DNA from: Flavobacterium granuli
GTDB lineage: Bacteria > Bacteroidota > Bacteroidia > Flavobacteriales > Flavobacteriaceae
Assembly: GCF_900129705.1 (NCBI RefSeq)
Contig: NZ_FQWO01000002.1
Location: 124,001 to 188,000 of the forward strand
Direction: 5' to 3'
Length of the DNA stretch: 64,000 bases
The position numbers and the translations under genes are program-made. Position 1 is the stretch's first letter. Each line of letters starts with the position of its first letter. The notes under the pieces were generated by a model. That model made no database searches, was not told the origin of the DNA, and saw only the letters and a list, made by a program, of their open reading frames with translations. Of this stretch, positions 1 to 8,031 are shown one piece after another.

Positions 1-795
1 GGCAGCGAATTATTGCCTTATATTGAAAAAAAATATCGTACGGCACCTTTTCGAATTATAGCGGGACACGACACAACTGCCGGTTTTTTAAACTTTTTTC
101 TCTATAAAGAAAACCCGTTATTTAACGCCTATATTTCCTTAAGCCCGGAAATGGCTCCGGAAATGGAAACTCGTATTCCAGAAAAACTTTCTAAACTAAA
201 GAAGCCAGTCTTCTATTATCAAGCTTCGGCCGATGGCGATATCAAACAACTTCGCGAACCCATAAAAGAACTTGATCAAAATTTAAAATCAATTTCTAAC
301 CCCTTAGTTGACTACAAATACGATGAGTTTAAAGACACTTCACATTATTCACTAATCTTGCACGCTATCCCAAATGCGCTTTATCAAATATTTGACAGCT
401 ACAAACCCATCTCTTCTGCTGAATTTTCGGAAAAAATTGTAGTGCTCCAAGAAGGATATGTAGATTATTTGATAAAAAAATACGCACTCTTATCCGATAA
501 AATAGGTTTAAAACCCCTCATCAGATTAAATGATTTCAAAGCCATTGAAGCTGCTATCTTAAAAAACAAAGCGTATAGAGAATTGGATAAATTAGCCGAA
601 ATAGCCGATAAAAACTATCCAAAATCGATGCTTGCCTCTTATGAATTAGGTTTGATGTATGAAAAAATGGGCGACTCAAAAAGAGCCGCCGCCAAATACC
701 AAAATGCCTCTCAATTAGAAGAAATTGGCGATCTCACTAAGGACATGATGTTCAATAAATATGAAGACATGAAAAGCTTAACCCCAAAAAAATAA
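1..795 (+). CDS. Esterase-like alpha/beta-hydrolase with C-terminal TPR, 5' truncated
   Basis: The frame is open at the left window edge, so the N terminus is missing; 264 residues remain. The visible part resembles the putative-esterase (esterase D / enterochelin esterase-like) alpha/beta-hydrolase family: a nucleophile-elbow region IIAGHDTTAGF (window codons 19-29) followed by YISLSPEM. The elbow has Asp (GAC, 70-72) where the family normally has its catalytic Ser (GHSxGG). About the last 60 residues, around ASYELGLMYEKMGD, look like a TPR helix pair. The stop overlaps the radA start (TAATG, 793-797), suggesting coupled translation. Family membership is inferred from the elbow and its surroundings; whether the protein is catalytic is unclear. 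Confidence 0.7.
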   Translation, partial: GSELLPYIEKKYRTAPFRIIAGHDTTAGFLNFFLYKENPLFNAYISLSPEMAPEMETRIPEKLSKLKKPVFYYQASADGDIKQLREPIKELDQNLKSISNPLVDYKYDEFKDTSHYSLILHAIPNALYQIFDSYKPISSAEFSEKIVVLQEGYVDYLIKKYALLSDKIGLKPLIRLNDFKAIEAAILKNKAYRELDKLAEIADKNYPKSMLASYELGLMYEKMGDSKRAAAKYQNASQLEEIGDLTKDMMFNKYEDMKSLTPKK

Positions 796-2156
796 TGTCA
801 AAAGTTAAAACTTCTTTTTTCTGCCAAAGCTGCGGAACCCAATATGCCAAATGGCAAGGACAATGCAATGCTTGTAAAGAATGGAATACCATTGCCGAAG
901 AAATCATACAAAAACAAGAAAAAGTAGCTTGGAAAAGCGAGCCTTCCCCGAAGAATACAGCTCCAAAACCATTAAAAATAAACGAAATCGATTCGACTCA
1001 GGAAATCCGAATGGACACCACTGACGCCGAACTCAATCGTGTACTTGGAGGCGGAATCGTTCCTGGTTCTCTTACCCTTCTAGGCGGTGAACCCGGAATA
1101 GGAAAAAGTACGCTTTTACTACAAATTTCACTAAAACTACCCTACAAAACCTTATATGTTTCGGGTGAAGAAAGCCAGAAACAAATCAAAATGCGAGCGG
1201 AAAGAATTACGCCAACGAGTGATAATTGCTACATTTTGACCGAAACCAAAACCCAAAATATCTTCAAGCAAATTGAGGCTATCGAACCTGAAATCGTAAT
1301 TATCGATTCGATTCAAACTTTACATACTGATTATATCGAATCAACTGCCGGGAGTATTTCTCAAATCAGGGAAACCACCGCTGAACTGATCAAATTTGCC
1401 AAAGAAACCAACATTCCCGTAATTCTTATTGGTCACATTACCAAAGACGGAAACATTGCCGGACCAAAAATTCTGGAACACATGGTCGATACGGTATTGC
1501 AATTTGAAGGCGATCGAAATCATGTCTATCGTATTTTGCGTTCCTTAAAAAACCGTTTTGGTTCCACTGCCGAAATTGGCATTTATGAAATGCTCGGTAG
1601 CGGCCTGCGTGAAGTTTCCAATCCTTCGGAAATTTTGATTTCACACAAGGACGAAGAATTATCCGGAACCGCAATTGCCAGCACACTCGAAGGCATGCGC
1701 CCGTTGATGATCGAAATTCAATCACTGGTAAGCACCGCCGTTTACGGAACGCCGCAACGCAGCACCACAGGTTATAATGCCAAAAGATTGAATATGATTC
1801 TGGCCGTATTAGAAAAAAGAGCCGGTTTTCGCTTGGGAGCCAAGGATGTTTTCCTGAACGTAACAGGCGGAATTTCTGTTGACGATCCCGCGATTGATTT
1901 GGCCGTTGTGGCCGCCATTTTATCTTCGAATGAAGATATTCCTGTAAACAAAGATTTTTGTTTTGCTGGCGAAGTAGGTCTTTCGGGAGAAATCCGTCCG
2001 GTAAACCGCGTGGATCAACGCATTCAAGAAGCGGAAAAACTAGGATTCTCTACTATTTTCGTATCCAAATACAACAAAATCGCCCTAAAAAACACCGGGA
2101 TTAAAATTGAATTGGTTGCCAAAATCGAAGATGTGGCTACTATGCTTTTTGGTTGA
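795..2156 (+). CDS. radA: DNA repair protein RadA
   Basis: RadA (Sms) is a RecA-like ATPase and DnaB-type helicase that helps process branched recombination intermediates in the cytoplasm. The 453-residue length is normal. An N-terminal zinc finger has C10, C13, C24 and C27; Walker A GGEPGIGKST is at about residues 97-106; the RadA signature KNRFG is at 252-256; and the C-terminal third is the Lon-protease-like domain (GGISVDDPAIDLAVVAAIL). The ATG overlaps the stop of the upstream esterase-like gene by one base. No terminator is obvious downstream; an AT-rich gap of 296 bp follows. Confidence 0.97.
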   Translation: MSKVKTSFFCQSCGTQYAKWQGQCNACKEWNTIAEEIIQKQEKVAWKSEPSPKNTAPKPLKINEIDSTQEIRMDTTDAELNRVLGGGIVPGSLTLLGGEPGIGKSTLLLQISLKLPYKTLYVSGEESQKQIKMRAERITPTSDNCYILTETKTQNIFKQIEAIEPEIVIIDSIQTLHTDYIESTAGSISQIRETTAELIKFAKETNIPVILIGHITKDGNIAGPKILEHMVDTVLQFEGDRNHVYRILRSLKNRFGSTAEIGIYEMLGSGLREVSNPSEILISHKDEELSGTAIASTLEGMRPLMIEIQSLVSTAVYGTPQRSTTGYNAKRLNMILAVLEKRAGFRLGAKDVFLNVTGGISVDDPAIDLAVVAAILSSNEDIPVNKDFCFAGEVGLSGEIRPVNRVDQRIQEAEKLGFSTIFVSKYNKIALKNTGIKIELVAKIEDVATMLFG

Positions 2157-2452
2157 AAAATTATTCAAATTCAAAAAAGGGAACCAATACACAAGTTCCA
2201 AAAAACATTAATTGCTGTAAATTAGTTATTTACATGTTAATTTCAATCCTACGTTAATTTATATTTTGTATTTTTATGATACGAATCTTTTCTTTCATTT
2301 AAAGCCTTTAAAAGTAAAAGTATCTGATAAAAATAACGGCTCGTCTCTATTCGTTTCATAGCTGTTTTTAGAGCATTAAAGCTAGATTAACATTCCATAA
2401 TGATTTTTTCTTTTAAAATTTAAAATTGTCTAATATACTTAAACCATAAAAG
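2157..2452. other. AT-rich intergenic gap
   Basis: This 296-bp gap lies between radA and the 137-residue protein. It is very AT-rich. I found no stable hairpin, no convincing TAnnTTTG promoter element and no plausible small gene in it. Confidence 0.5.
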
Positions 2453-2866
2453 ATGAAAAAGCAAGCTGGCATTTGGATTGACTCCACAAAAGCAATCATT
2501 GTAACTTTGAATGGAGGAAAAGAAACCGTAACCGAAATTCAATCAGATTTAGAAAACCGCGTTTATCATGATAAAGAAGGCGATAAAGGCAGTTTTTTTG
2601 GAAATCAGCATATCGATTCCCAAAAAACATTTGACGAGAGGAAAAAACATCAAACCAACGCCTATCTGAAAGACGTTATTTCAAATGTACACGGAGCGGA
2701 CGAGCTTTATATTTTTGGCCCGGCCGAAACTAAAACAAAATTGGAAAAAAAGATTAATGAAGACAAATCGACTATTGCGGGCAAACTAAAATCCGTTGAA
2801 ACTGCCGATAACAACATGACTTCCAATCAAATCGTAGCCAAAGTAAAAAAATTCTACAATCAATAA
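2453..2866 (+). CDS. Conserved hypothetical protein, possibly related to the bacterial/archaeal eRF1-like fold
   Basis: A 137-residue soluble protein with no signal peptide or membrane segment. It opens with AGIWIDSTKAIIVTL, a strand-rich start reminiscent of the small 'translational machinery' or baeRF-type proteins that begin with a W-[IV]-D segment followed by a hydrophobic strand. Near the C terminus ELYIFGPAETKTKLEKKI resembles the 'GP-x-E-x-K-x-x-L' helix start in the same group. The middle (residues 25-70) is polar and charged. It stands alone, with AT-rich gaps on both sides and a hairpin terminator after it. The fold assignment is a guess; the gene call is good on length, codon pattern and an isolated frame. 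Confidence 0.7.
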   Translation: MKKQAGIWIDSTKAIIVTLNGGKETVTEIQSDLENRVYHDKEGDKGSFFGNQHIDSQKTFDERKKHQTNAYLKDVISNVHGADELYIFGPAETKTKLEKKINEDKSTIAGKLKSVETADNNMTSNQIVAKVKKFYNQ

Positions 2867-2893
2867 ACAGGCTAACCGCAGCAATAAACAAAG

Positions 2894-2919
2894 ACCGCAA
2901 TGAAAAACGTTGCGGTTTT
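2894..2919 (+). terminator. Hairpin terminator
   Basis: Arms ACCGCAATG and CGTTGCGGT (9 bp with one G-T pair) enclose an AAAAA loop and are followed by TTT. It lies 28 bp after the stop of the 137-residue protein. Confidence 0.6.
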
Positions 2920-3007
2920 GTATTTTAGTTAAAAATTAAGAAAACAGATTAGAACTTATTCCTCTAAATTTACTTCCTTAGCGACCGCTAAAAATGCCTT
3001 ATAATTC

Positions 3008-4969
3008 ATGGAAACCGGAAAACAGAAAATTATTTTACTTTTAAAAGTACTCGCGGCATTTCTCATAATCATAACAATTACTTTTTTCGGCTTTAGAGAC
3101 TCCCTTTTAAGGCAAGCCATCGCAAGGCTTACAACTAAAATTGAACAGAAATACGACAGCGCTCTCAGCGTAAAAGAAGCCCGATTCGAAGGGATTTCCG
3201 GCCTGAGCCTTAACGAAATAACATTATCTCCTAAAAACGCCGACACCCTGTTCAGCATCCAAAAAATGAGAACTTCTGTTAATCTTTGGCACTTATTGCT
3301 TGGCGAGGTTCAATTAGGCACCTTAGAAATCAAAAACGGACTGGTACAGCTGACACAAAAAGGTGATGTAAAAAACTTTGCCGCTTTTCTAAAGAAAGAC
3401 AACGAGCAACCAACAACCAATGACAAAAGAGATTATGCCGATTTTGCCTATAGGATTATTTCAAAAGCTTTGAATCTCGTCCCGACGGACATGAGCATCG
3501 AAAATCTGACTTTTAAACTCGATGACAACGGTAAAAAAGCGACGATTGACATCAAAAAATTGCAGCTTTTTGACAAAGAACTTGAAACTTCCATCAACGT
3601 ACAAACCAATACTTTTGCACAACGATGGAAAATAAAGGGTTTTGCCGATCCCAGAAACAAGAAAGCAGACATCCGTTTTTTCAACATCGATACCGGAGCC
3701 ATCAAGGTTCCTTATTTTGATGAACGCTACAATCTAATATCCAGTTTTGACTCTATTCGACTGAACATTGAAAACATCGATCGAAGCGGTGGCGAATTGC
3801 GCATTGACGGCTTCACTTCTATCGCTAACTTAAAAATAAACCATCCCAAAATTGCCCGCAAAGATGTCGTTATCAAAAACGCCCGATTTGATTATCGCTT
3901 TTTGTTAGGCTCTGATTTTATTTCTATAGACAGCAGCTCGACCGTACAATTCAATAAAATTAAATTTCGCCCTTATGTTGCCTACAAAACTTCCGAAGAC
4001 ACTATTTATAAACTCAAAATAGCGCTCCCGAAAATGAAAGCTCAGGATCTTATTTCCTCACTTCCTGACGGGCTTTTCACTCATTTTCAAGGCATGCAAG
4101 CCGAAGGAAGTTTTGATTATAATTTGGATTTCGAATACAATAAAAACAAACCGAACGAATTAATTTTTAACAGTAATCTAAAAAAAGAGAACTTAAAAAT
4201 CACCAAATATGGCGAAGCCAACCTGAACAAAATCAACGGCGAATTCATTTATCGCGCCATCATAAAAGACGTATTGCAACGTCCTGTTTTAGTGGGAAAT
4301 GCCAACCCTAATTATACACCACTTGAGCAAATTTCCCCTTATCTAAAAAAATGCGTGTTAACCACCGAAGATCCTTCGTTCTTTTCGCATCATGGTTTTA
4401 TCAATGAAGCCTTTAAACAATCCATCATAAAAAACATAAAAACGAAGAAATTTGCCCGCGGTGCCAGCACCATAAGTATGCAATTAGTCAAAAATGTTTT
4501 CCTGACCCGAGAAAAAACGCTGTCGCGAAAACTCGAAGAAATTTTATTGGTTTACATTTTGGAAAATAACCGAATCGTAAGCAAAGAACGCATGTTGGAA
4601 GTTTATTTCAATATCATCGAATGGGGACCAAATGTTTATGGAATAGGAGAAGCCAGTCATTTTTATTTCCAAAAAAGTCCCTCTGAACTCAACCTGAATG
4701 AATGCTTGTTTCTTGCCCGAATTATCCCTAGTCCCAAAAAATTCATGTATCAATTTAATGATCAGGGTAAACTGAGGGAATTTGCTGTAAAGCAAGAATC
4801 TTTCTTGACAAACCTAATGATTCGAAGAGGACTTTTGAATATTGACGACACCATTTATAAATCACAGCCCATGCCTATTTTGGGTCCGGCAAGATCTTAT
4901 CTTCGAATCAAAGTACTCGATTCGACCGTAGTTGATTCCTTATCGATCAATGAAGAATTTGACTTTTAA
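3008..4969 (+). CDS. AsmA-like / GT51 peptidoglycan glycosyltransferase fusion
   Basis: 653 residues. An N-terminal membrane anchor (about residues 9-29, IILLLKVLAAFLIIITITFF) is followed by about 390 residues resembling the start of AsmA/TamB-type proteins (a phrase such as 'gisGLSLNEITLSPKNADTL' and repeated strands). A glycosyltransferase-51 domain occupies about residues 430-620: the catalytic Glu region TTEDPSFFSHHGF with E454, then ARGASTISMQLVKNVFL, RKLEEILLVYILE and YFNIIEWG. There is no transpeptidase domain, so by family it would polymerise glycan strands from lipid II on the periplasmic face without cross-linking. It is probably monocistronic, isolated by terminators. The GT51 call is firm; the AsmA-like label for the middle is weaker. 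Confidence 0.88.
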   Translation: METGKQKIILLLKVLAAFLIIITITFFGFRDSLLRQAIARLTTKIEQKYDSALSVKEARFEGISGLSLNEITLSPKNADTLFSIQKMRTSVNLWHLLLGEVQLGTLEIKNGLVQLTQKGDVKNFAAFLKKDNEQPTTNDKRDYADFAYRIISKALNLVPTDMSIENLTFKLDDNGKKATIDIKKLQLFDKELETSINVQTNTFAQRWKIKGFADPRNKKADIRFFNIDTGAIKVPYFDERYNLISSFDSIRLNIENIDRSGGELRIDGFTSIANLKINHPKIARKDVVIKNARFDYRFLLGSDFISIDSSSTVQFNKIKFRPYVAYKTSEDTIYKLKIALPKMKAQDLISSLPDGLFTHFQGMQAEGSFDYNLDFEYNKNKPNELIFNSNLKKENLKITKYGEANLNKINGEFIYRAIIKDVLQRPVLVGNANPNYTPLEQISPYLKKCVLTTEDPSFFSHHGFINEAFKQSIIKNIKTKKFARGASTISMQLVKNVFLTREKTLSRKLEEILLVYILENNRIVSKERMLEVYFNIIEWGPNVYGIGEASHFYFQKSPSELNLNECLFLARIIPSPKKFMYQFNDQGKLREFAVKQESFLTNLMIRRGLLNIDDTIYKSQPMPILGPARSYLRIKVLDSTVVDSLSINEEFDF

Positions 4970-4975
4970 CTAAAA

Positions 4976-5009
4976 AAGTCCCCGAAAAAAATATTTTTTT
5001 CGGGGACTT
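4976..5009. terminator. Bidirectional terminator
   Basis: A perfect palindrome: arm AAGTCCCCGAAAAAAAT and its exact complement, 17 bp per arm with no spacer. It lies between the convergent GT51 and tas genes and has A/T tracts suitable for both directions. Confidence 0.9.
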
Positions 5010-5040
5010 CTATAAAACCTAGCGATTTTTTGTCTTTAAA

Positions 5041-6078
5041 TCAAGGAGCCGGATCAGGAATTAAGGCCTGAACAGCGTTTATTTCATTGATAATATCGTC
5101 TGATAAAACAACATCTATAGTAGCTATATTTTCTTTTAATTGCTCCAAAGTCGTTGCGCCAATAATGGTACTGGTTACAAATGACTGCTGTTCAATAAAT
5201 GCCAAAGACAACTCGGTCAAAGTCAATCCATTTTTATTGGCAATTTCGCTGTACAACTTGGTCGCTTCGGTACATTGAGCACTGCTGTATCTGGAATAAT
5301 TTGGAAACAAATTAATTCTCGCCTTAGGATGGCTTTCGCCAGTTAAAAACTTTCCGGACAATACCCCAAAAGCCATAGGAGAATAAGCTAACAAACCTAC
5401 ATTTTCCCTAAGGCAAACTTCTGCCGAGCCTACTTCAAAAAGCCTGTTCAACAACGAATATGGATTTTGAACCGTTTTTATTTTTGGCAAATTATGGTAT
5501 TTACTTTCTTCCAGAAAACGCATGATACCCCAAGGTGTTTCATTAGAAAGCCCGATGTGTTTGATCTTTCCTTCTTTGACAAAGCCGTCCAAGGTTTCCA
5601 AAACAGCTTGAATATTGTCTTCCCATGCATCTTCCTGAACTTTGAAACCACGTTGTCCAAAATAATTCGTTTTGCGCTCCGGCCAGTGCAATTGGTACAA
5701 ATCGATATAATCGGTTTGCAGGCGTTGTAAACTATGGTCTAAAGCGTATTTTATGCTTGCAGGAGAAAAATCCAATTGATCGCGCATGTAACCAAAATTA
5801 GGATTGGGACCGGCAATTTTAGACGCTAAAACCACCTTATCTCTGTTACCGGATTTTTGAAACCAAGTTCCTATTATCCTTTCGGTACTTCCATAAGTCT
5901 CTTGTCTTCCCGGAATCGAATACATTTCGGCGGTATCAAAAAAATTAACTCCTTGTTCAAGTGCATAATCCATTTGGGCATGACCTTCGGCTTCTGTGTT
6001 TTGTTCTCCAAAAGTCATTGTGCCAAGGCAAATTTTACTCACTTTCACATCAGTATTGGGTAAAGTAGTATATTTCAT
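5041..6078 (-). CDS. tas: NADP(H)-dependent aldo/keto reductase, Tas type
   Basis: 345 residues, full length for the family. It closely follows the Escherichia coli Tas pattern: an early ICLGTMTFGEQN, the catalytic-site segment FFDTAEMYSIPGRQETYGSTE, then ASKIAGP, SLQRLQTDYIDLYQLHWPER and the NADP-binding C-terminal part around STIIGATTLEQLKENI. Members reduce aldehydes and ketones in the cytoplasm with NADPH; the physiological substrate of Tas is not settled. The gene is followed by the perfect bidirectional terminator at 4976-5009 and preceded by a short repeat-bearing gap after the OmpA-type gene. Confidence 0.9.
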   Translation of the reverse strand: MKYTTLPNTDVKVSKICLGTMTFGEQNTEAEGHAQMDYALEQGVNFFDTAEMYSIPGRQETYGSTERIIGTWFQKSGNRDKVVLASKIAGPNPNFGYMRDQLDFSPASIKYALDHSLQRLQTDYIDLYQLHWPERKTNYFGQRGFKVQEDAWEDNIQAVLETLDGFVKEGKIKHIGLSNETPWGIMRFLEESKYHNLPKIKTVQNPYSLLNRLFEVGSAEVCLRENVGLLAYSPMAFGVLSGKFLTGESHPKARINLFPNYSRYSSAQCTEATKLYSEIANKNGLTLTELSLAFIEQQSFVTSTIIGATTLEQLKENIATIDVVLSDDIINEINAVQALIPDPAP

Positions 6079-6089
6079 AAAGTATAAAA

Positions 6090-6155
6090 GTTATAAAGTC
6101 AAAAGCCATAAAGTCAAAGTAAATTCTTTAAGACTTTATGACTTTCAACTTTGGA
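6090..6155. repeat. Intergenic inverted repeat, family A copy 1
   Basis: Left arm GTCAAAAGCCATAAAGTC (6098-6115) pairs imperfectly with AGACTTTATGACTTTCAAC (from about 6130). A second copy of the same motif is at 18861-18994. Both sit just beyond the stop of a leftward gene. Confidence 0.65.
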
Positions 6156-6161
6156 CAAAAT

Positions 6162-7112
6162 TTAATTAATATCATTCAACATTTCGGCAATTTCATCTAA
6201 TCTTGGTGTTAAGATGATTTCAATTCTGCGATTTTTAGCTTTTCCTTCTGCAGTGGCATTAGATGCTAGAGGAGAGAATTCACCTCGTCCTGCTGCTGTA
6301 AGATTTTGTTTGTTGATTGCACTGTTTTCGCTTAAAATAGCTACAATTGCTGTTGCTCTTTTGGTTGATAAATCCCAGTTATTGGCAATTGGTCCTGCAC
6401 TAGAAAACCCATCATTATCAGTATGTCCTTCGATTAAAACAGAAATTTCCGGGTTTTCTCCCAATACTTTTCCTAGTTCAACTACCGCTTTTTTTCCTTC
6501 TGTTCCTACGGTCCAACTTCCCGAATTGAAAAGCAATTTGTTTTCCATAGAAACATATACTTTTCCATTTTTTTGTTCTACGGTCAATCCTTTTCCTTCA
6601 AAACTATTCAAGGCTTTAGAAAGTGTTTCCTTTAGTTTTCTCATGCTTGCTTCCTTCGCAGCAATCAATCCTTCTAATTCTTGCAATCTTTGTGCATTTT
6701 TACTCAAACGCTCTTGCTCTATTGCTAAGGCTTTTCCTTTGGCATCTAACTGTGCCAACAAGTCACGATTCTTATTCATATTAGCCTGCAAAGCTTCATT
6801 GCTGTTTTTCTCCAAAGCTTTATAAGACTCTTGTAAAACATTCATTTTGTTTTGCAAAGCATCATAATCCGCCAGCAATTTATCTCTTTCTGATTTTACT
6901 TTATTCAAATCAACTTTTAATGTTTCACGTTCTAATTCCAATTGATTTTTGGCTTTCAAAAGTTCCGTATTCTCATCAGAAATACTTCTGTTTTCTTTCT
7001 TTAAATCCGCAAATTTATTTTCTAAATCATTATAAATTTTCTTTGACACACAAGAGGTCGTCATCATCGCGATCAGTAATCCTAGAGAAATTCTTTTAAT
7101 CATTTTTATCAT
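6162..7112 (-). CDS. OmpA-family lipoprotein with coiled coil
   Basis: 316 residues. It starts with a lipoprotein signal (hydrophobic LGLLIAMMTTSC, Cys at about residue 21), then a long heptad-rich coiled coil (about residues 28-165, rich in Glu, Lys, Leu and Asn), then an OmpA C-terminal peptidoglycan-binding domain (about 185-305) with VLIEGHTDNDG, the SxxRA-type segment STKRATAIVAIL and GRGEFSPLASN...KNRRIEI. It should be an outer-membrane-attached periplasmic protein linking the membrane to the cell wall. The start MIKMIKR has an in-frame ATG alternative at codon 4. It is the first of two OmpA-type proteins in the window; the other (23994) is a barrel-type porin. Confidence 0.9.
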   Translation of the reverse strand: MIKMIKRISLGLLIAMMTTSCVSKKIYNDLENKFADLKKENRSISDENTELLKAKNQLELERETLKVDLNKVKSERDKLLADYDALQNKMNVLQESYKALEKNSNEALQANMNKNRDLLAQLDAKGKALAIEQERLSKNAQRLQELEGLIAAKEASMRKLKETLSKALNSFEGKGLTVEQKNGKVYVSMENKLLFNSGSWTVGTEGKKAVVELGKVLGENPEISVLIEGHTDNDGFSSAGPIANNWDLSTKRATAIVAILSENSAINKQNLTAAGRGEFSPLASNATAEGKAKNRRIEIILTPRLDEIAEMLNDIN

Positions 7113-7127
7113 TTATAAGGGTTATAA

Positions 7128-7892
7128 CTATTCTACTTCTACCATAACGGGGCAATGGTCAGAATGTTTTGCTTCTGGCAAAATAAGCGCTCTTTTAATC
7201 TTTTCTCTCAAAGGTTCACTAACCAGGCAATAATCAATACGCCAACCTTTATTATCGATTCTGGCTGTTGGCACACGTACCGTCCACCAGCTATAATTAC
7301 CTGGTTCTTTGTTTAAAAATCTAAAACTGTCTATAAATCCATTTTTCAGAAAAGTATCCAGCCAAGCTCTTTCTTCGGGTAAAAATCCGGAAACTTTTTT
7401 ATTTCGAATGGGATCATGGATATCGATGGCTTCGTGGCAAATATTATAATCTCCGCAAATTACCAGATTAGGAATTTCTTTCTTCAAGTTCGAAATATAC
7501 TCTTGAAAATCATCCATATACATGAATTTATGATTCAATCTTTCGCTGTTTGTTCCAGAAGGCAAATACAAACTCATCACGGATAAATCGTCAAAATCAA
7601 CTCGGACATTCCTTCCCTCGAAATCCATATGCTCGATTCCGGTTCCAAAAACAACATTATTGGGTTTTATTTTAGACAAAATTGCCACGCCACTGTATCC
7701 TTTTTTAGTAGCCGGAAACCAATAGTGATACGGATAACCCGCCAATTCGAAATCCAACAAAGGAATTTGCTCCGGACTGGCCTTAATTTCCTGAAGACAA
7801 ATCACATCAGGATTTGCTTGTTGCAACCAATCAATGAATCCTTTAGAAATTGCGGCTCGTATTCCGTTAACATTATAAGAGATAATCTTCAT
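7128..7892 (-). CDS. xth: Exodeoxyribonuclease III (AP endonuclease)
   Basis: 254 residues, the usual size. XthA-type enzymes cut at abasic sites and remove 3' blocks in base-excision repair. The endonuclease/exonuclease/phosphatase fold is clear: MKIISYNVNGIRAA at the start, CLQEIKA with the metal-binding Glu (about residue 37), GYSGVAILSK, the catalytic-loop GDYNICHEAIDIHDP, and the C-terminal RIDYCLVS...AKHSDHCPVMVEVE with the catalytic Asp-His pair. It is followed after 15 bp by the OmpA-type lipoprotein gene, so they may be cotranscribed leftward; it is divergent from the acyltransferase gene on the other side. Confidence 0.95.
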   Translation of the reverse strand: MKIISYNVNGIRAAISKGFIDWLQQANPDVICLQEIKASPEQIPLLDFELAGYPYHYWFPATKKGYSGVAILSKIKPNNVVFGTGIEHMDFEGRNVRVDFDDLSVMSLYLPSGTNSERLNHKFMYMDDFQEYISNLKKEIPNLVICGDYNICHEAIDIHDPIRNKKVSGFLPEERAWLDTFLKNGFIDSFRFLNKEPGNYSWWTVRVPTARIDNKGWRIDYCLVSEPLREKIKRALILPEAKHSDHCPVMVEVE

Positions 7893-7996
7893 TTTTTACA
7901 TTTTTTGAGTTTCAAAAGTAAGAAAAATTAAAAAGGATGCCGTAGAAAAAACAGGAAAATCCAATAGCCCCTTAGTCAGATAATCGAGTTTTTTTC

Positions 7997-8004
7997 TATC
8001 TTTG
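7997..8004 (+). promoter_or_regulatory. Promoter -7 element of the bifunctional acyltransferase
   Basis: TATCTTTG matches the Bacteroidetes -7 consensus TAnnTTTG exactly and lies 27 bp before the ATG at 8032. I see no clear -33 TTG at normal spacing. Confidence 0.55.
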
Positions 8005-8031
8005 TTTTTCGCTCAAATAAACAGAAAATAA

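Noticed and set aside
6214..6825. Rightward 203-residue frame opposite the OmpA-type lipoprotein gene
   Set aside because: It is the antisense of a biased coiled-coil coding region, and the product is Ser/Phe/Ala-rich with no motif. The leftward frame has a lipobox and an OmpA domain.
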